Assembly (NCBI GenBank): GCA_035296625.1
Contig: DATHAO010000067.1
Location: 28,331 to 92,330, forward strand
Source of the DNA: DATCLS01 sp035296625
Lineage (GTDB): Bacteria > Actinomycetota > Acidimicrobiia > Acidimicrobiales > VFJN01
Direction of reading: 5' to 3'
Length of the DNA stretch: 64,000 bases
Part shown: one piece after another, positions 1-7,407 of the stretch
Position numbering within the stretch: position 1 is the stretch's first letter
Layout of the letters: each line of letters begins with the position of its first letter
Notes under the pieces: model-generated
Told to the model about the DNA's origin: nothing
Database searches by the model: none
Seen by the model: the letters and a program-made list of their open reading frames with translations, nothing else
Program-made: the position numbers and the translations under genes

Positions 1-1086
1 GAAGGCTCCGGCGGCGGCCATCGCCGTGGCCTTGCCGCCCGGCGCGGCGCACACGTCGAGCACCCGCTCGCCTGGTCCGGCGCCGACGATGGCGGCCACC
101 TCTTGGGAGGCGCTGTCCTGCACGTACCCGTCGCCCCGGTCGGTGGCGGAGGCTGACTCGTCCATGGCCGCCAGCGCGGCGAGTGCCCGGTCGTGGCCCA
201 GGTCGGCGGTCAGGCGGTCGATGATCCAGTCCGGCACGCTCAGACGCACGGCGTCGTCGGGCCAGGTCACCGGCGCCTCGGCCACTCGGCGGAGCACGGC
301 GTTGACCAGGCCCCGAAGCGGCTTGGGCGTGGCGGCCACGGTCTCGGCCACCGCTGCGTGCGGCGGAACTCCGGCGAACGCGATCTGGTAGGCACCGAGG
401 CGCAGCGCGTTGCGAGCGCGCAGGACCGGGGGTTTGGCGAGGAACCGGTCGACGAGGAAGTCGCAGGCCCGGCGCATGCGCGTGGTGCCGTACACCAACT
501 CGGTCACGAAACGGCGGTCGCGGGCATCGAGCCCCGAGCGCTCGAGGGCGGCCGGCAGCGCCAGGTTGGCGTAGGCGCCCTCGCCGTCGATGCGGTCGAG
601 CACGTCGAGCGCAACGAGGCGCACCGGAGCCACGGGCTGCCTGTCGTCGTCGCCTGCTGCGTCCCGGGCGGCGAGCCCCCGCAGCCCAGGCAGGCCCTCT
701 GGCTCGTCTCTCCGGTCCCGTGGACCCCGCCCCCGATCGTCCCGCCCGCCACGCCCCTGACGCGAGCCGCCGGTGGCCGACCGTCCGGCGCCCGAGCCGC
801 GGCCCGAGGGACGGCCCGCGCGGCCGGAACCCGATCCGGAACCGGAACCCGACGGACGACCCGCGCCGCCCGAACCGGATCCGGAACCGGAACCCGAGGG
901 ACGACCCGCGCCGCCCGAACCCGATCCGGAGCCGCTGCCGGAGGGCTGGCCGGAGCCACGCGAACCCGAGCGGGAGCCGGGCGGACGGCCTGAACCACGC
1001 GAACCCGAACCGGAGCCCGACGGGCGTCCGGGGCGGGACGGCGGGCGGGGGCCGCCGGACGGCGAGGAGGGCGGGGGTGCGGACAC
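1..1086 (-). CDS. rsmB: 16S rRNA (cytosine-C5)-methyltransferase RsmB, 3' end outside window
   Basis: This is the N-terminal part of RsmB, which methylates C967 of 16S rRNA with SAM. About 362 codons are present and the gene runs off the left edge. From about residue 155 a NusB-like RNA-binding domain begins (VRLVALDVLDRI, then VTELVYGTTRMRRACD). The Rossmann methyltransferase follows, with the SAM motif DVCAAPGGKATAMAAAGAF at the edge. The GTG at 1086 is the best in-frame start, 23 bases after the fmt stop. The first 150 or so residues are a Gly/Ser/Arg/Pro-rich low-complexity extension with a tandem repeat, which is unusual for RsmB. It is the last gene of a def-fmt-rsmB operon. The function is firm; whether the extension is translated depends on the start. 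Confidence 0.9.
   Translation of the reverse strand, partial: MSAPPPSSPSGGPRPPSRPGRPSGSGSGSRGSGRPPGSRSGSRGSGQPSGSGSGSGSGGAGRPSGSGSGSGSGGAGRPSGSGSGSGSGRAGRPSGRGSGAGRSATGGSRQGRGGRDDRGRGPRDRRDEPEGLPGLRGLAARDAAGDDDRQPVAPVRLVALDVLDRIDGEGAYANLALPAALERSGLDARDRRFVTELVYGTTRMRRACDFLVDRFLAKPPVLRARNALRLGAYQIAFAGVPPHAAVAETVAATPKPLRGLVNAVLRRVAEAPVTWPDDAVRLSVPDWIIDRLTADLGHDRALAALAAMDESASATDRGDGYVQDSASQEVAAIVGAGPGERVLDVCAAPGGKATAMAAAGAF
811..945 (-). repeat. 45-bp tandem repeat inside the rsmB N-terminal extension
   Basis: Three units start at 811, 856 and 901, exactly 45 bp apart, and decay into related sequence up to about 1030. In the rsmB frame each unit encodes a 15-residue block of the type GAGRPSGSGSGSGSG. 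Because the period is a multiple of three, changes in copy number would keep the reading frame. Confidence 0.85.
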
Positions 1087-1109
1087 GGTGGGGAGCCTCG
1101 GCGATCGGG

Positions 1110-1979
1110 TCAGGTGCCGAGCTTGTCGGACGGGTCCCAGTGGACGCCGTTGGCCCAGGCGGCGGCCGGCATGCGCCGCCTGCCCTCGGGCTGCACCTCG
1201 ACGAGGTGGATCGGCCCGTCGCCCGCCTCGACCGGCACGGTGCCGGGGCGGTCCTCGAGCGTGGTGGCCCACACCTTGAGGCGCGCGCCGTGGTGGGTCG
1301 TCCACGCGCCGCCGATGCGCACGAGCCGGTGCACCTCGACGGCCGGCCGCGTCCAGTCGATGCGGCGCTCGGCCGGCTCGATCTTGTGGGCGTAGGTGGG
1401 CTCGCCCTCCTGCGGGCGGGGCGTGCCCAGCCCGGCGGCCAGGTTGCGCACCAGCATCTCGGCGCCGGCGGCGCTGAGGCGGCGCACGAGCTCGTCCGCG
1501 GTCTCGTCCGGCCCGATCGCCACCTCGACGCGATCGTGCACGCCGCCGGTGTCGAGGCCCTCCTCGACGACCATCAGGTCGACGCCGGTGCGCTCGTCGC
1601 CGGCCAGGATGGCCCGCTCGACCGGCGCTGCCCCGCGCCACCGGGGCAGCAGCGAGAAGTGGAGGTTGACCATCGGCAGCCGCTCGAGCACGTGGGGCTT
1701 GATGATGCGGCCGAACGCCGCGACCACGCCGAGCTCCGCGCCGACGTCGAGCACGTCGTCGACCCGATCCGTCACGGGGATGCCGAGGTCGAGCGCAGCC
1801 TGCTTGACCGGCGAGGGCACGAGGGCACCGCCCCTCCCCCGCCGCTTGTCGGGCTGCGACACGACGAGCGCCACGTCGTGGCCGGCCTCGACGAGCGCAC
1901 GCAGGGGCGGCACGGCGAAGGCCGGCGTGCCGAGGAAGGCGAAGTCCTGAGGGTGGGAGGGCGCCGAGGCGAGCGGCAC
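1110..1979 (-). CDS. fmt: Methionyl-tRNA formyltransferase
   Basis: Fmt transfers a formyl group from 10-formyl-THF to initiator Met-tRNA. The protein is 289 aa, slightly short against E. coli Fmt (about 315). FLGTPAFAVPPLRAL marks the N-terminus of the formyltransferase domain. The catalytic Asn-x-His lies in MVNLHFSLLPRWRGAAP and the catalytic Asp in EEGLDTGGVH. A shortened C-terminal OB-like domain follows. The GTG at 1979 gives an 11-residue lead before the first strand and lies 15 bases after the def stop. Def and Fmt are the paired N-formylmethionine enzymes and are co-transcribed here, as in many bacteria. Confidence 0.95.
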   Translation of the reverse strand: MPLASAPSHPQDFAFLGTPAFAVPPLRALVEAGHDVALVVSQPDKRRGRGGALVPSPVKQAALDLGIPVTDRVDDVLDVGAELGVVAAFGRIIKPHVLERLPMVNLHFSLLPRWRGAAPVERAILAGDERTGVDLMVVEEGLDTGGVHDRVEVAIGPDETADELVRRLSAAGAEMLVRNLAAGLGTPRPQEGEPTYAHKIEPAERRIDWTRPAVEVHRLVRIGGAWTTHHGARLKVWATTLEDRPGTVPVEAGDGPIHLVEVQPEGRRRMPAAAWANGVHWDPSDKLGT

Positions 1980-1994
1980 TGGACGCCGGGTGAC

Positions 1995-2540
1995 CTAGCG
2001 GAGCGAGAAGCCGCCGCGGCGGGGCTTCAGCTCGGCGTCGTTGAGAACCGACGCACCGATGCCCAGCTCGCGGATCGTCTTCAGGGCCTTCTTGCGCGTA
2101 TCGCTGTCGAGCCGCTCGAGAAGGAGGACGCCGTCGAGGTGGTCGAGCTCGTGCTGGAAGCAGCGGGCCTCGATCTCGTCGGCCTCGATCGAGACCTCGT
2201 TGCCCTCGACGTCGCGCCCGACGAGGTGGACGAGCTTGGGACGGATGATCTCCCACGACAGGCCCGGTACCGAGAGGCAGCCCTCGTCGTAGGCCCACTC
2301 GCCGTCCGTCTCGACGATCTCGGGGTTGACGATCGTGCGGGGGCCCTCGCCGACGTCGTAGACGAACAGCCGCTTCTCGACTCCCACCTGGGGGGCCGCC
2401 AGGCCCATGCCCGGCGCCTCGTACATCGTGGTCACCATGTCTTCGGCCAGCTTCACGAGCCGGCCGTCGATGTTCGCGACCTCGGGAGCGCGCTGGCGCA
2501 GGACGGGATCACCGACCAGGCGGATCGTGTAGGGGGCCAT
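1995..2540 (-). CDS. def: Peptide deformylase
   Basis: Def removes the formyl group from nascent proteins with a metal centre. All three signature motifs are intact: GMGLAAPQVG (motif 1), EGCLSVP (motif 2, Cys ligand) and QHELDHLDG (motif 3, two His ligands and the catalytic Glu). The ATG at 2540 gives 181 aa beginning MAPYTIRLVG, the usual family start. An open frame extends 12 codons further upstream, but that stretch is promoter: a TAGCCT hexamer ends 8 bases before the ATG and there is no Shine-Dalgarno sequence. The mRNA is therefore probably leaderless. The gene is divergent from the methyltransferase at 2567. Confidence 0.96.
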   Translation of the reverse strand: MAPYTIRLVGDPVLRQRAPEVANIDGRLVKLAEDMVTTMYEAPGMGLAAPQVGVEKRLFVYDVGEGPRTIVNPEIVETDGEWAYDEGCLSVPGLSWEIIRPKLVHLVGRDVEGNEVSIEADEIEARCFQHELDHLDGVLLLERLDSDTRKKALKTIRELGIGASVLNDAELKPRRGGFSLR

Positions 2541-2548
2541 GAGGCGCC

Positions 2549-2554
2549 AGGCTA
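2549..2554 (-). promoter_or_regulatory. -10 element of def (TAGCCT), leaderless type
   Basis: TAGCCT on the minus strand ends 8 bases before the def ATG, placing the predicted transcript start at or next to the start codon. It shares two bases with the divergent -10 at 2553-2558. No convincing -35 was seen. Confidence 0.55.
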
Positions 2555-2558
2555 CCGT
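2553..2558 (+). promoter_or_regulatory. -10 element of the methyltransferase gene (TACCGT), leaderless type
   Basis: TACCGT on the plus strand ends 8 bases before the GTG at 2567. It overlaps the def -10 element by the TA at 2553-2554, so two back-to-back promoters are fused. Confidence 0.5.
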
Positions 2559-2566
2559 CGCTGGTC

Positions 2567-3187
2567 GTGGGCTCACCCACGCACTACTTCGCCGAATCGC
2601 CCGACACGCCGTCGCGGCCCTCGACCGTCCGGCTCGATCTGCCCGACGTGTCGCTGCGCCTGCGCACCGACCGCGGCGTGTTCTCGGGCACCCGCATCGA
2701 CCCGGGAACGAAGGTGCTGCTCACGAGCGTGACACCCCCGCCGGAGACCGGCGATCTGGTGGACCTCGGTTGCGGCTACGGCCCGATCGCCCTCACGCTC
2801 GCGGCGCGGGCCCCCGGGGCCACCGTGTGGGCCGTCGAGGTCAACGACCGGGCCCGCGAGCTGACCCGGGCCAACGCCGAGGCGGCCGGGCTCGCGAACG
2901 TGCGGGTCGCCCGCCCCGAGGACGTGCCCGGCGAGCTGGCCGTGGCAGCCCTCTGGTCGAACCCGCCGGTGCGGGTCGGCAAGGCGGCGCTCCACGAGCT
3001 GCTGACGACGTGGCTCGACCGGTTGGCGCCGGGTGCCGCGGCCAGCCTCGTCGTCCAGAAGCACCTGGGGGCCGACTCGCTCGCCCGCTGGCTGGGCGGG
3101 CGCGGCTGGGTCGTCGAACGCCGGGCCAGCCGCCTGGGTTACAGGGTGATCGAGGTCCGCCGGGCCGGGGGCGACGGTCCGGCGTGA
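2567..3187 (+). CDS. Class I SAM-dependent methyltransferase, RsmC/RlmG-like
   Basis: This 206-aa protein has the 'methyltransferase small domain' fold used by rRNA guanine-N2 methyltransferases. Residues 65-75 carry the SAM loop LVDLGCGYGPIAL. The acidic VEVND ends strand 2, and SNPPVRVGK supplies the NPP(Y/F)-type catalytic motif, with Val in the aromatic position. Only this C-terminal-type domain is present, so it corresponds to the catalytic half of RsmC. The substrate (16S or 23S rRNA, or another) cannot be told from sequence. The GTG at 2567 is supported by a -10 hexamer 8 bases upstream. The stop overlaps the next gene's GTG, suggesting coupling to the SpoU-family gene. Confidence 0.85.
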   Translation: MGSPTHYFAESPDTPSRPSTVRLDLPDVSLRLRTDRGVFSGTRIDPGTKVLLTSVTPPPETGDLVDLGCGYGPIALTLAARAPGATVWAVEVNDRARELTRANAEAAGLANVRVARPEDVPGELAVAALWSNPPVRVGKAALHELLTTWLDRLAPGAAASLVVQKHLGADSLARWLGGRGWVVERRASRLGYRVIEVRRAGGDGPA

Positions 3188-3774
3188 GCCGCCAGCTCGA
3201 CTCCACCGGACTCAAGCGCTTGCACCGCGGCTGGCGCCGCCGGTCGACGGGGCGGGTGGCCCTCGTGCTCGACCGACTCGGCGGTCCGTTCAACGTCGGG
3301 TCGATCCTGCGCACGGCCGCGGCCTTCACCGTCGACCGGCTGTGGCTCGTCGAGGGTACGATCCCGCCCGACCACCCCAAGGTGGCGAAGACCGCACTCG
3401 GGTCCGAGCGCTTCCTGTCCCTGGACTGGGCGGCCACGGTCGAGGAGGCAGCGGGCGAGGCCCGGGCCGACGGCTATCGGGTGGTCGGCCTCGAGCTGAC
3501 CGACGACGCCGTGCCGCTCCCCGAGCTGCCGGTCGGGGAGGCCACCTGCCTGGTCGTCGGCCACGAGGACCGCGGCCTCTCTCCCGCCGGCCTCGGCGCG
3601 TGCGACGTCGTGACGTTCATCCCCCAGCTCGGCCGCATCGGCTCGCTCAACGTGGCCACGGCCACCTCGATCGCCCTCTATGACGTGCGCCGTCGCCGCT
3701 GGGCGGACGGGCCCGACCGGCCGTCGATCGACGCGGAAACCGCGGGACCGGCGGGCGGCCAGACCGTACGGTGA
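3184..3774 (+). CDS. SpoU/TrmH-family RNA 2'-O-methyltransferase
   Basis: This 196-aa SPOUT methyltransferase methylates ribose 2'-OH in tRNA or rRNA using SAM bound in a knotted C-terminal fold. The three family motifs are present: NVGSILRTAAAF (motif 1), VVGHEDRGLSP (motif 2) and IPQLGRIGSLNVATATSIAL (motif 3). It lacks the N-terminal L30e-like substrate domain of RlmB-type members, so it is a minimal TrmH/TrmL-like protein. The GTG at 3184 overlaps the preceding stop in GTGA. The C-terminus overlaps the Eis-like gene in the same way. The exact target nucleoside is unknown. Confidence 0.9.
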   Translation: MSRQLDSTGLKRLHRGWRRRSTGRVALVLDRLGGPFNVGSILRTAAAFTVDRLWLVEGTIPPDHPKVAKTALGSERFLSLDWAATVEEAAGEARADGYRVVGLELTDDAVPLPELPVGEATCLVVGHEDRGLSPAGLGACDVVTFIPQLGRIGSLNVATATSIALYDVRRRRWADGPDRPSIDAETAGPAGGQTVR

Positions 3775-5018
3775 GCCGCATGGCGGCTCCCACGGTGCGT
3801 CCGGTCCACGACGAGGAGCTGGCGGCGTTCATCGGCGTGCAACGCACCGCCATGCTCCACGGCCCGCCCGGCGACGACGACGTGGCGGTGCGCCGGGCGC
3901 TGTGGCCGGCCGGCCGGGCGCTGGCCGCGTTCGACGCCGAGGGCACGCTGTGCGGCACGGCACGCTCGTTCCCGACCGACCTGCGCGTGCCGGGCGGGTC
4001 GGTCCGGGCCGGGGCCGTCAGCTCGGTCGGCGTGCTGCCCACCCACCGGCGCCAGGGTCACCTGTCGCGGTTGATGTCCGCCCAGCTGGCCGACGTGGCG
4101 GCCCGTGAGGAGCCGGTCGCCATCCTCGTCTCGGCCGAGTGGCCGATCTACGGGCGCTACGGCTACGGCGTGGCGACCGAGGCGTGCGGCGTGCGTCTCG
4201 ACGCCGTGACCGCCGCCTTCCGCGATCCGCCCACCGGCTCGACGGTGCTCGTCGAGGCGAAGGCGTTCCGCGAGGCGCTGACCGACGTCTACGAGCGGAC
4301 GTGGCAGCGCACGCCGGGTCACATGACGTGGGACGAGCCGTGGGACGACGTGTGGGCCGGCCTGCGCGAGATCCACGACGGCGGCGACGAGGCCCGGCGC
4401 CTGGCCGTCAAGGTCGTGTGGCGCGATGGCGCGGGCGAGGTGCAGGGCGCAGCCGCCTACTCCGTGCGCGACGCCTGGGTCGACAACCGGCCGCGGGGCG
4501 GGCTCACCACATCGATCTTCCTGGCCGCCACCGACGAAGCCGAGCGGGAGCTCTACCGCTACCTCACGACGGTGGACTGGGTCGCCACGGTGCAGGTCGG
4601 GCTGCGCCCGGTCGACGACCCGCTGCCGTTCCGCCTGGTGGACGGGCGGGCCGCCGTGCTCGCCGACAGGTTCGACCACATCTGGCTGCGGGTGCTCGAC
4701 GTGCCCGCGGCGCTCGGCGCCCGCGGCTACGGGGCGATGGGGTCGTTCGTGATCGAGGTCGTCGACCCGGACGGTTTCGGCGGCGGGCGGTTCGCGCTCG
4801 ACGCCGGTCCGGACGGGGCCGAGTGCGTGCCGGCTCCCCGCCGCAGCCCCGACCTGGTGGCGCCCATCACGGCGCTCGGCGCCGCATACCTGGGCGGCCT
4901 GTCCTGGGCGCGGCTGGCGGCCGCCGGCTGGGTCGACGAGCGCCGGCCCGGGGCCGTCGCCGAGGCGTCGGCCATGTTCACGGCGCCGCGGGCGCCCTGG
5001 TGCTCGACGCCGTTCTGA
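3771..5018 (+). CDS. Eis-like GNAT N-acetyltransferase
   Basis: This 415-aa protein matches the Eis architecture of two GNAT folds and a C-terminal SCP2-like domain (Mycobacterium Eis is about 402 aa). The acetyl-CoA loop is seen in SSVGVLPTHRRQGHLSRLM. A conserved Tyr lies in WPIYGRYGYGVA, where Eis has its general acid. The chain ends in Phe, as Eis does, whose C-terminal carboxylate takes part in catalysis. Eis enzymes acetylate amines such as aminoglycosides or lysines; this protein's substrate is not shown. The start is GTG 3771 (GTGA overlap with the previous stop) or ATG 3780. It is the last gene of a three-gene plus-strand operon. Confidence 0.85.
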   Translation: MSRMAAPTVRPVHDEELAAFIGVQRTAMLHGPPGDDDVAVRRALWPAGRALAAFDAEGTLCGTARSFPTDLRVPGGSVRAGAVSSVGVLPTHRRQGHLSRLMSAQLADVAAREEPVAILVSAEWPIYGRYGYGVATEACGVRLDAVTAAFRDPPTGSTVLVEAKAFREALTDVYERTWQRTPGHMTWDEPWDDVWAGLREIHDGGDEARRLAVKVVWRDGAGEVQGAAAYSVRDAWVDNRPRGGLTTSIFLAATDEAERELYRYLTTVDWVATVQVGLRPVDDPLPFRLVDGRAAVLADRFDHIWLRVLDVPAALGARGYGAMGSFVIEVVDPDGFGGGRFALDAGPDGAECVPAPRRSPDLVAPITALGAAYLGGLSWARLAAAGWVDERRPGAVAEASAMFTAPRAPWCSTPF

Positions 5019-5144
5019 CCGCTCCGGCGGCCCACCGTCGCCGCCTCGCCTCGCATCACCTCGCCGGTCCGCCGCGCACCGGCCCGACGCGACTCGGCGA
5101 CGTCGGTCGCACGGCCGGCTCGAGACCGGGACGGGTGAGCACGG

Positions 5145-5266
5145 GGTGCCGGGCACCGCGGCCGAGCGCCGGGCACCGGGTGCCGGGCACCGCGCCGGGC
5201 ACCGGGCACCGGGCACCGAGTGCCGGATGCCGGATGCCGGTGGCCGATGCCGGGCACCGGGTGCCG
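5145..5266. repeat. Array of GGGCACC/GGTGCC repeats between convergent genes
   Basis: The end of the 250-bp gap between two convergent genes is filled by short direct and inverted copies of GGGCACCG and its complement. Perfect dyads GGTGCC-G-GGCACC occur at 5145-5157 and 5179-5191, and the reverse arrangement at 5253-5265. Degenerate copies lie between. The array can fold into several GC hairpins and may act as a two-way terminator. The rest of the gap (5019-5144) shows nothing recognisable. Confidence 0.75.
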
Positions 5267-5268
5267 GT

Positions 5269-7407
5269 TCAGATCACCCGGTCGTTGCCACCGTCGATCG
5301 GGACCTGCGCGCCGGTCGTGCGGGCGAACGCCGGTCCACATAGGGCGACGACGAGACGGGCGACGTCGTCGGCGCCCACCTCGGCGCCCAACACGTTGCG
5401 CGTGCGGTACTGCTCGGGCGTGAGGCCGTAGCGGGCAGCCCGCTCGGCGATGAGCTCGTCGGTCCACAGCCCGGTATCGAACACGGCGTCGGGATGCACG
5501 ACGTTGACGCGGATGGCGTCGCCGCCCCACTCCAGCGCCGCCACGCGGGCAAGCTGCGTCAGCGCGGCCTTCGACGCCGAGTAGGCGGCGGCTCCCGCTC
5601 CGGGGGCCGGCACGTTCTTCGACCCGACGACCACGACGGCCGCCCCGCCCGGCGCCCGGCACAGGAGCGGGTGGGCCAGGCGGAGGGCGACGGCGGCGGC
5701 CCCGGCGTTGACGTCCATCGTCGTGGCCCACGTGTCCGGCGACAGCTCGGCGACCGGGGCAGAGTCCGGGAACACGCCGGCGTTCAGCACGAGCAGGTCG
5801 AGCCCCCCGAAGGCGCGGACCGTCCGGTCGAGGGCGGCGGCGACGGCCGCCTCGTCGGTCACGTCGCCGGCCACGCCGACGTACCCCGCCACCTCAGCCA
5901 CCTCGTCGACCGTCTCGGCGAGGTCGAGCCCTGTCACGGCGGCCCCTTGCGCCAGCAACGCGCGGGCGCAGGCCCGGCCGATGCCCGACGCGGCGCCGGT
6001 GACCAGCGCCACGCGCCCGGCGAGCGGGGCGGGCGGGGCCTGGCGGGCGAGCTTCGCCTGCTCGAGCTCCCAGTACTCGACGTCGAACACCTCGGGCTCG
6101 GACACGCTCTGGTACCCGCCGAGGGCCACCGCCCGCTCGACCACCCAGATCGTGTGGTCGTAGATCTCGGCGGCGGCCAGGGCGTCGCCAACCCGGCGCC
6201 CCGCGGCGAGCACCCCGAGCTCCGGGTCGAGGACGACCCGCGGCGCCGGATCGACGGGAACGAGCGCCCGGTCGCCGAGGCGGCTGCGGTGGCCGTCGAC
6301 GTAGGTCCGGTACGCCTCGACGTAGCGGGCCACGTCGCGCCCGAGCAGCGGGATGCGCTTGGTGCGCAGCACGTGGTCGGGCGTCGCCGGGCCGACCTGC
6401 GAGACGGCGGCAAGGTCCGGGCGGGCGGCGAAGCGCCGACCGGCCTCGCCCGCCTTGGTCCGCAGGACCATCGGGTGCCCGGCGGCGGCGGAGAGGTCGC
6501 GGCGCAGGTCGGCTATCGCCACCAGTTCGCCGGGGGTGCCGGGGGTACCGGCCGTGCCCGCGCCGGGCGTGAGCGGCGGTGCCGGGCTGCCGGCCGTGCC
6601 CGCGCCGGGCGTGAGCGGCCGTGCCGCGCTGGCGCCGGCGGTGCCCACCTCGGGTGGCGCCTGGGTCCACACGGCCGGCGGGACCACCGTCGAGCCGGTC
6701 GCGCCAGAGGCGGCGGCACCGCCCGACGCGGCGAAGGCCCGCTCGACGTGGGCGAGGGCCCGGGCCACGAGGTCGATGTGGGTCTCGTACGCCGTGCGGG
6801 CGTCGTCACCGAAGGTGAACAGCCCATGGTGGAGCAGCACCAGGCCGCGCGTGCCGGCGTGGCGGCGGGCCGGGAACTCCTCGGCGCACAGCCGAGCGAG
6901 CACGAACCCCGGCATCACGTAGGGCACCACGACGACCTCGTCGCCGAAGACCGCCCGGACGTGGTCCTCGCCATCGGGGGTGTTCGTGAGCGCCAGCACC
7001 GCGTCCGCGTGGCTGTGGAGCACGAACCGGTCCGGCAACGTGGCGTGCAGGATCGACTCGACGGACGGCGCCGGCGCCGCGGCGTCGAGCGAGGCTGCCT
7101 TCAGCTCGTTCGCCATGCGGGCGTCGCTCAGCGCCGGCAGCTTGGCGAGCCCGGCCACCCGCTCGAGCCGCAGCGGGGCGAAGCCGGCGCGCTCGATCGA
7201 GCCCATGTCCCACCCGCTGCCCTTCACGTGCAGCACCCGGACCGGATCGCCGAACACGTCCGGCTCGGTGGTCTTGACCGAGCTGTTGCCCCCGCCCGAC
7301 AGCACGAGCGAGCGGTCGGCGCCGAGCAGGCGGGAGGCGTAGACGCACAGCCCGAGGTCGTCGCCGCCCCAGGCGGCCGCCTCGTGGTCGTTCCAGCCGG
7401 ACTTCAC
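5269..7407 (-). CDS. Bifunctional class II aldolase / short-chain dehydrogenase
   Basis: This 712-aa protein fuses a class II aldolase (about residues 1-440) to an SDR oxidoreductase (about 460-712), as in the rhamnulose-1-phosphate aldolase/alcohol dehydrogenase family. Aldolase features are SGGGNSSVK, the metal-binding HSHAD and the second His segment LLHHGLFTFGD. The SDR has TGAASGIG for NAD(P), NAG, and the catalytic YSASK. Residues about 259-289 are a Pro/Gly/Thr repeat insertion. The GTG start overlaps the mtnA stop in GTGA, so the two are translationally coupled. With mtnA upstream, a likely role is cleavage of a 5-deoxy- or 5-methylthio-ribulose-1-phosphate to DHAP and an aldehyde, which the SDR could then reduce or oxidise. 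Rhamnulose-1-phosphate remains an alternative substrate. Confidence 0.88.
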   Translation of the reverse strand: MKSGWNDHEAAAWGGDDLGLCVYASRLLGADRSLVLSGGGNSSVKTTEPDVFGDPVRVLHVKGSGWDMGSIERAGFAPLRLERVAGLAKLPALSDARMANELKAASLDAAAPAPSVESILHATLPDRFVLHSHADAVLALTNTPDGEDHVRAVFGDEVVVVPYVMPGFVLARLCAEEFPARRHAGTRGLVLLHHGLFTFGDDARTAYETHIDLVARALAHVERAFAASGGAAASGATGSTVVPPAVWTQAPPEVGTAGASAARPLTPGAGTAGSPAPPLTPGAGTAGTPGTPGELVAIADLRRDLSAAAGHPMVLRTKAGEAGRRFAARPDLAAVSQVGPATPDHVLRTKRIPLLGRDVARYVEAYRTYVDGHRSRLGDRALVPVDPAPRVVLDPELGVLAAGRRVGDALAAAEIYDHTIWVVERAVALGGYQSVSEPEVFDVEYWELEQAKLARQAPPAPLAGRVALVTGAASGIGRACARALLAQGAAVTGLDLAETVDEVAEVAGYVGVAGDVTDEAAVAAALDRTVRAFGGLDLLVLNAGVFPDSAPVAELSPDTWATTMDVNAGAAAVALRLAHPLLCRAPGGAAVVVVGSKNVPAPGAGAAAYSASKAALTQLARVAALEWGGDAIRVNVVHPDAVFDTGLWTDELIAERAARYGLTPEQYRTRNVLGAEVGADDVARLVVALCGPAFARTTGAQVPIDGGNDRVI
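6551..6634 (-). repeat. 42-bp tandem duplication inside the aldolase-dehydrogenase gene
   Basis: Two units start at 6551 and 6593. They share a nearly identical first 26 bases and encode 14-residue blocks of the type PLTPGAGTAG. The insertion sits in a loop of the aldolase domain and keeps the frame. Its GGTGCCGGGC core resembles the intergenic array at 5145-5266. Confidence 0.8.

Noticed and set aside
720..2732. Long plus-strand open frame opposite rsmB, fmt and def
   Set aside because: It is antisense to three well-identified genes, and its translation is Arg/Gly/Asp noise typical of GC-rich reverse frames.
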